Assembly: GCA_014379045.1 (NCBI GenBank)
Contig: JACMMK010000208.1
Coordinates: forward strand, 1 to 24,334
Direction: 5' to 3'
DNA: 24,334 nucleotides
From: Burkholderiales bacterium
GTDB taxonomy: Bacteria; Pseudomonadota; Gammaproteobacteria; Burkholderiales; CAIKXV01
The translations under genes were made by a program, and so were the position numbers. Shown here one piece after another: positions 23,197 to 24,334 of the stretch (within the stretch, counting starts at the first letter, position 1; every line of letters begins with the position of its first letter). The notes under the pieces were generated by a model. The model did no database searches, had not been told where the DNA came from, and saw nothing but the letters and a program-made list of their open reading frames with translations.

Positions 23197-24334
23197 CTAC
23201 ACCGACACGGCGCCGTGATAGCCGGTCAATTCCAGATAGCCGCGACCGACGCGCCGCCCTTCACGACTTGCGGTCACCGCCCCTTCCCAATAGACGATGC
23301 CCGTGCCGATGCGTGCATCGAGCTCCTGATCGTCGAACAGCGGCAACAGCTCGATCGTCTCGGCGCGAGTCGCGCCCGCCGCAGTCAAATCCGGGTCGAA
23401 GGTGATACGCATCGCGACCGGATACCGAGCCCCAGTCCGTGCCGAGCGCCACTCGCGCAGCGGCGTGAACACGATGGCGCGCGGGTCGAAGACCTGTAGC
23501 GTGCCGTCGGGCGCGCGCCGGGTGCCGCCCGCCCACACCGTCGCCCCGTCGCGGTTGCGGATACGAAACGCCATCAACGTACCGCCATCGTCGAGGTTGA
23601 TGCCGATCCAGTCCCACCCTACCGCGTCGGCGGCGAGGATCTCGCTCGACCATTCATGATCGAGCCACGCGCTGCCCTTGACCGCGTGCGCGCGCGCCTC
23701 GTGGACCACCTTGCCGGTCACGGCCAGATGTGGCTCGGTGTAGTAGTAGCTGGCCTGCTCGGGGCGCACGCCCTTGCGGCTGTAGCCCGCCTCGCCATGC
23801 AGCAGCAGGGGTTGCGTTGCGACCAGTTCGAGTTCGAGCGCAAGGCGGTTGCCGGCGAGCACGGCCTGATACCGACTCGCGCGCGCGTTGCCAGTGCGCA
23901 CGAGCCGCCAATCGTCGATCCAGACGTCGGTGTCGCCGACGCGCGCGCCTGCGAGATCGAAGCCGGCGCGCGCGCTGCGCTGGTCGTGCACCAGGGAACG
24001 GCGTGTGTCGTCGCTGAGCGCGAGATGCGCGAGCACGAGCTGGTGCGCCGCGAAGCGGCTCGGATTGCGCGGGTCGATTCGCGGCCGGGACCGGAAGAAC
24101 GTGATCTGGAAACCGAACGGCGTGCCTGCCTGCATGTCGAGCCAGCCGGTGATGTACCACCACTCGGTTCGGAACTCGGGATGGGCGCCGAAGTCGCGCG
24201 GAAACTCGAGCGGGACGCCGCGCCGAACGCCCGGATACGCAGGGGTGCGCCCGTCTTTTCCCACGTCGGCGGCGCCCTTGGCCGCGGCTGCATCCGTGTT
24301 CGGTGCCGCGGCGCCGCGGGCGGGGCTCGCCGAC
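23197..24334 (-). CDS. Carotenoid 1,2-hydratase / AttH-like lipocalin-fold protein (5' end outside window)
   Basis: At least 355 aa from a GTG at 24264. The frame stays open through an Ala-rich stretch to the window edge, so the real start, probably with a signal sequence, lies outside. It carries the CrtC/AttH pattern: EFPRDFGAHPEFRTEWWYITGWL, FGFQITFFRSRP, YYYTEPHLAVTGKV, KGSAWLDHEWSSE, GWDWIGINLDDGG and a C-terminal GTGIVYWEGAV...GRGYLELTGY. In many proteobacteria this family is encoded beside an ABC export system and is of unknown role rather than in carotenoid synthesis. No carotenoid genes are visible here. It lies upstream of, and co-directional with, the molybdopterin subunit gene, separated by 186 bp. 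Confidence 0.88.
   Translation of the reverse strand, partial: SASPARGAAAPNTDAAAAKGAADVGKDGRTPAYPGVRRGVPLEFPRDFGAHPEFRTEWWYITGWLDMQAGTPFGFQITFFRSRPRIDPRNPSRFAAHQLVLAHLALSDDTRRSLVHDQRSARAGFDLAGARVGDTDVWIDDWRLVRTGNARASRYQAVLAGNRLALELELVATQPLLLHGEAGYSRKGVRPEQASYYYTEPHLAVTGKVVHEARAHAVKGSAWLDHEWSSEILAADAVGWDWIGINLDDGGTLMAFRIRNRDGATVWAGGTRRAPDGTLQVFDPRAIVFTPLREWRSARTGARYPVAMRITFDPDLTAAGATRAETIELLPLFDDQELDARIGTGIVYWEGAVTASREGRRVGRGYLELTGYHGAVSV

Overview
The window is high-GC, densely coded bacterial DNA with no rRNA, tRNA, CRISPR array or insertion sequence that I can recognise. An Aas-type acyltransferase/acyl-ACP synthetase, a YqjK-like protein and, above all, several Bug/TctC-type periplasmic binding proteins point to a betaproteobacterium, most likely Burkholderiales. 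No species can be named from the sequence alone.

Layout. Positions 1-5123 look like ordinary chromosome: the end of a YqjK-like gene (+), then on the minus strand aas, a Ser/Thr kinase and an HDOD-GAF protein. The kinase and HDOD-GAF genes look like one signalling gene broken by a frameshift near 1956-1976. From 5317 to 19463 everything recognisable is on the plus strand and mostly catabolic. It starts with a PaaI-type thioesterase. A compact operon follows (5879-10330): Bug binding protein, 4,5-dihydroxyphthalate decarboxylase-like protein, cytosine-deaminase-like amidohydrolase with altered active-site residues, and N-carbamoyl-D-amino-acid hydrolase. Next come a Phd/RelE-type toxin-antitoxin pair (10612-11356), a Bug gene translationally linked to a three-gene nitrile hydratase/thiocyanate hydrolase-like enzyme (11453-13813), a decayed Bug fragment on the opposite strand (13952-14165) and a RES-Xre toxin-antitoxin pair (14303-15423). 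Two MmgE/PrpD-family genes and a third intact Bug gene (15589-19463) close the plus-strand block. On the minus strand follow a second decarboxylase-like protein and a xanthine dehydrogenase-type molybdopterin subunit (19552-23010), then a carotenoid 1,2-hydratase/lipocalin-like gene cut off by the window edge.

How it may work together. The middle reads as an accessory catabolic island. Orphan Bug proteins would capture organic acids or nitrogen-containing compounds. A nitrile hydratase-like enzyme, an amidohydrolase, a carbamoylase, PrpD-type hydro-lyases and a Mo-hydroxylase would process them. No TctA/TctB membrane subunits, no FAD or 2Fe-2S partners for the Mo subunit, no nitrile hydratase activator and no transcription regulator are visible here.

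The strongest lead is the 12436-13813 enzyme. Its beta subunit is split into two genes, giving the beta-N, beta-C, alpha order of thiocyanate hydrolase. Its alpha subunit carries a His-Asp repeat tail and a doubled cysteine in a cobalt-type metal-binding motif.
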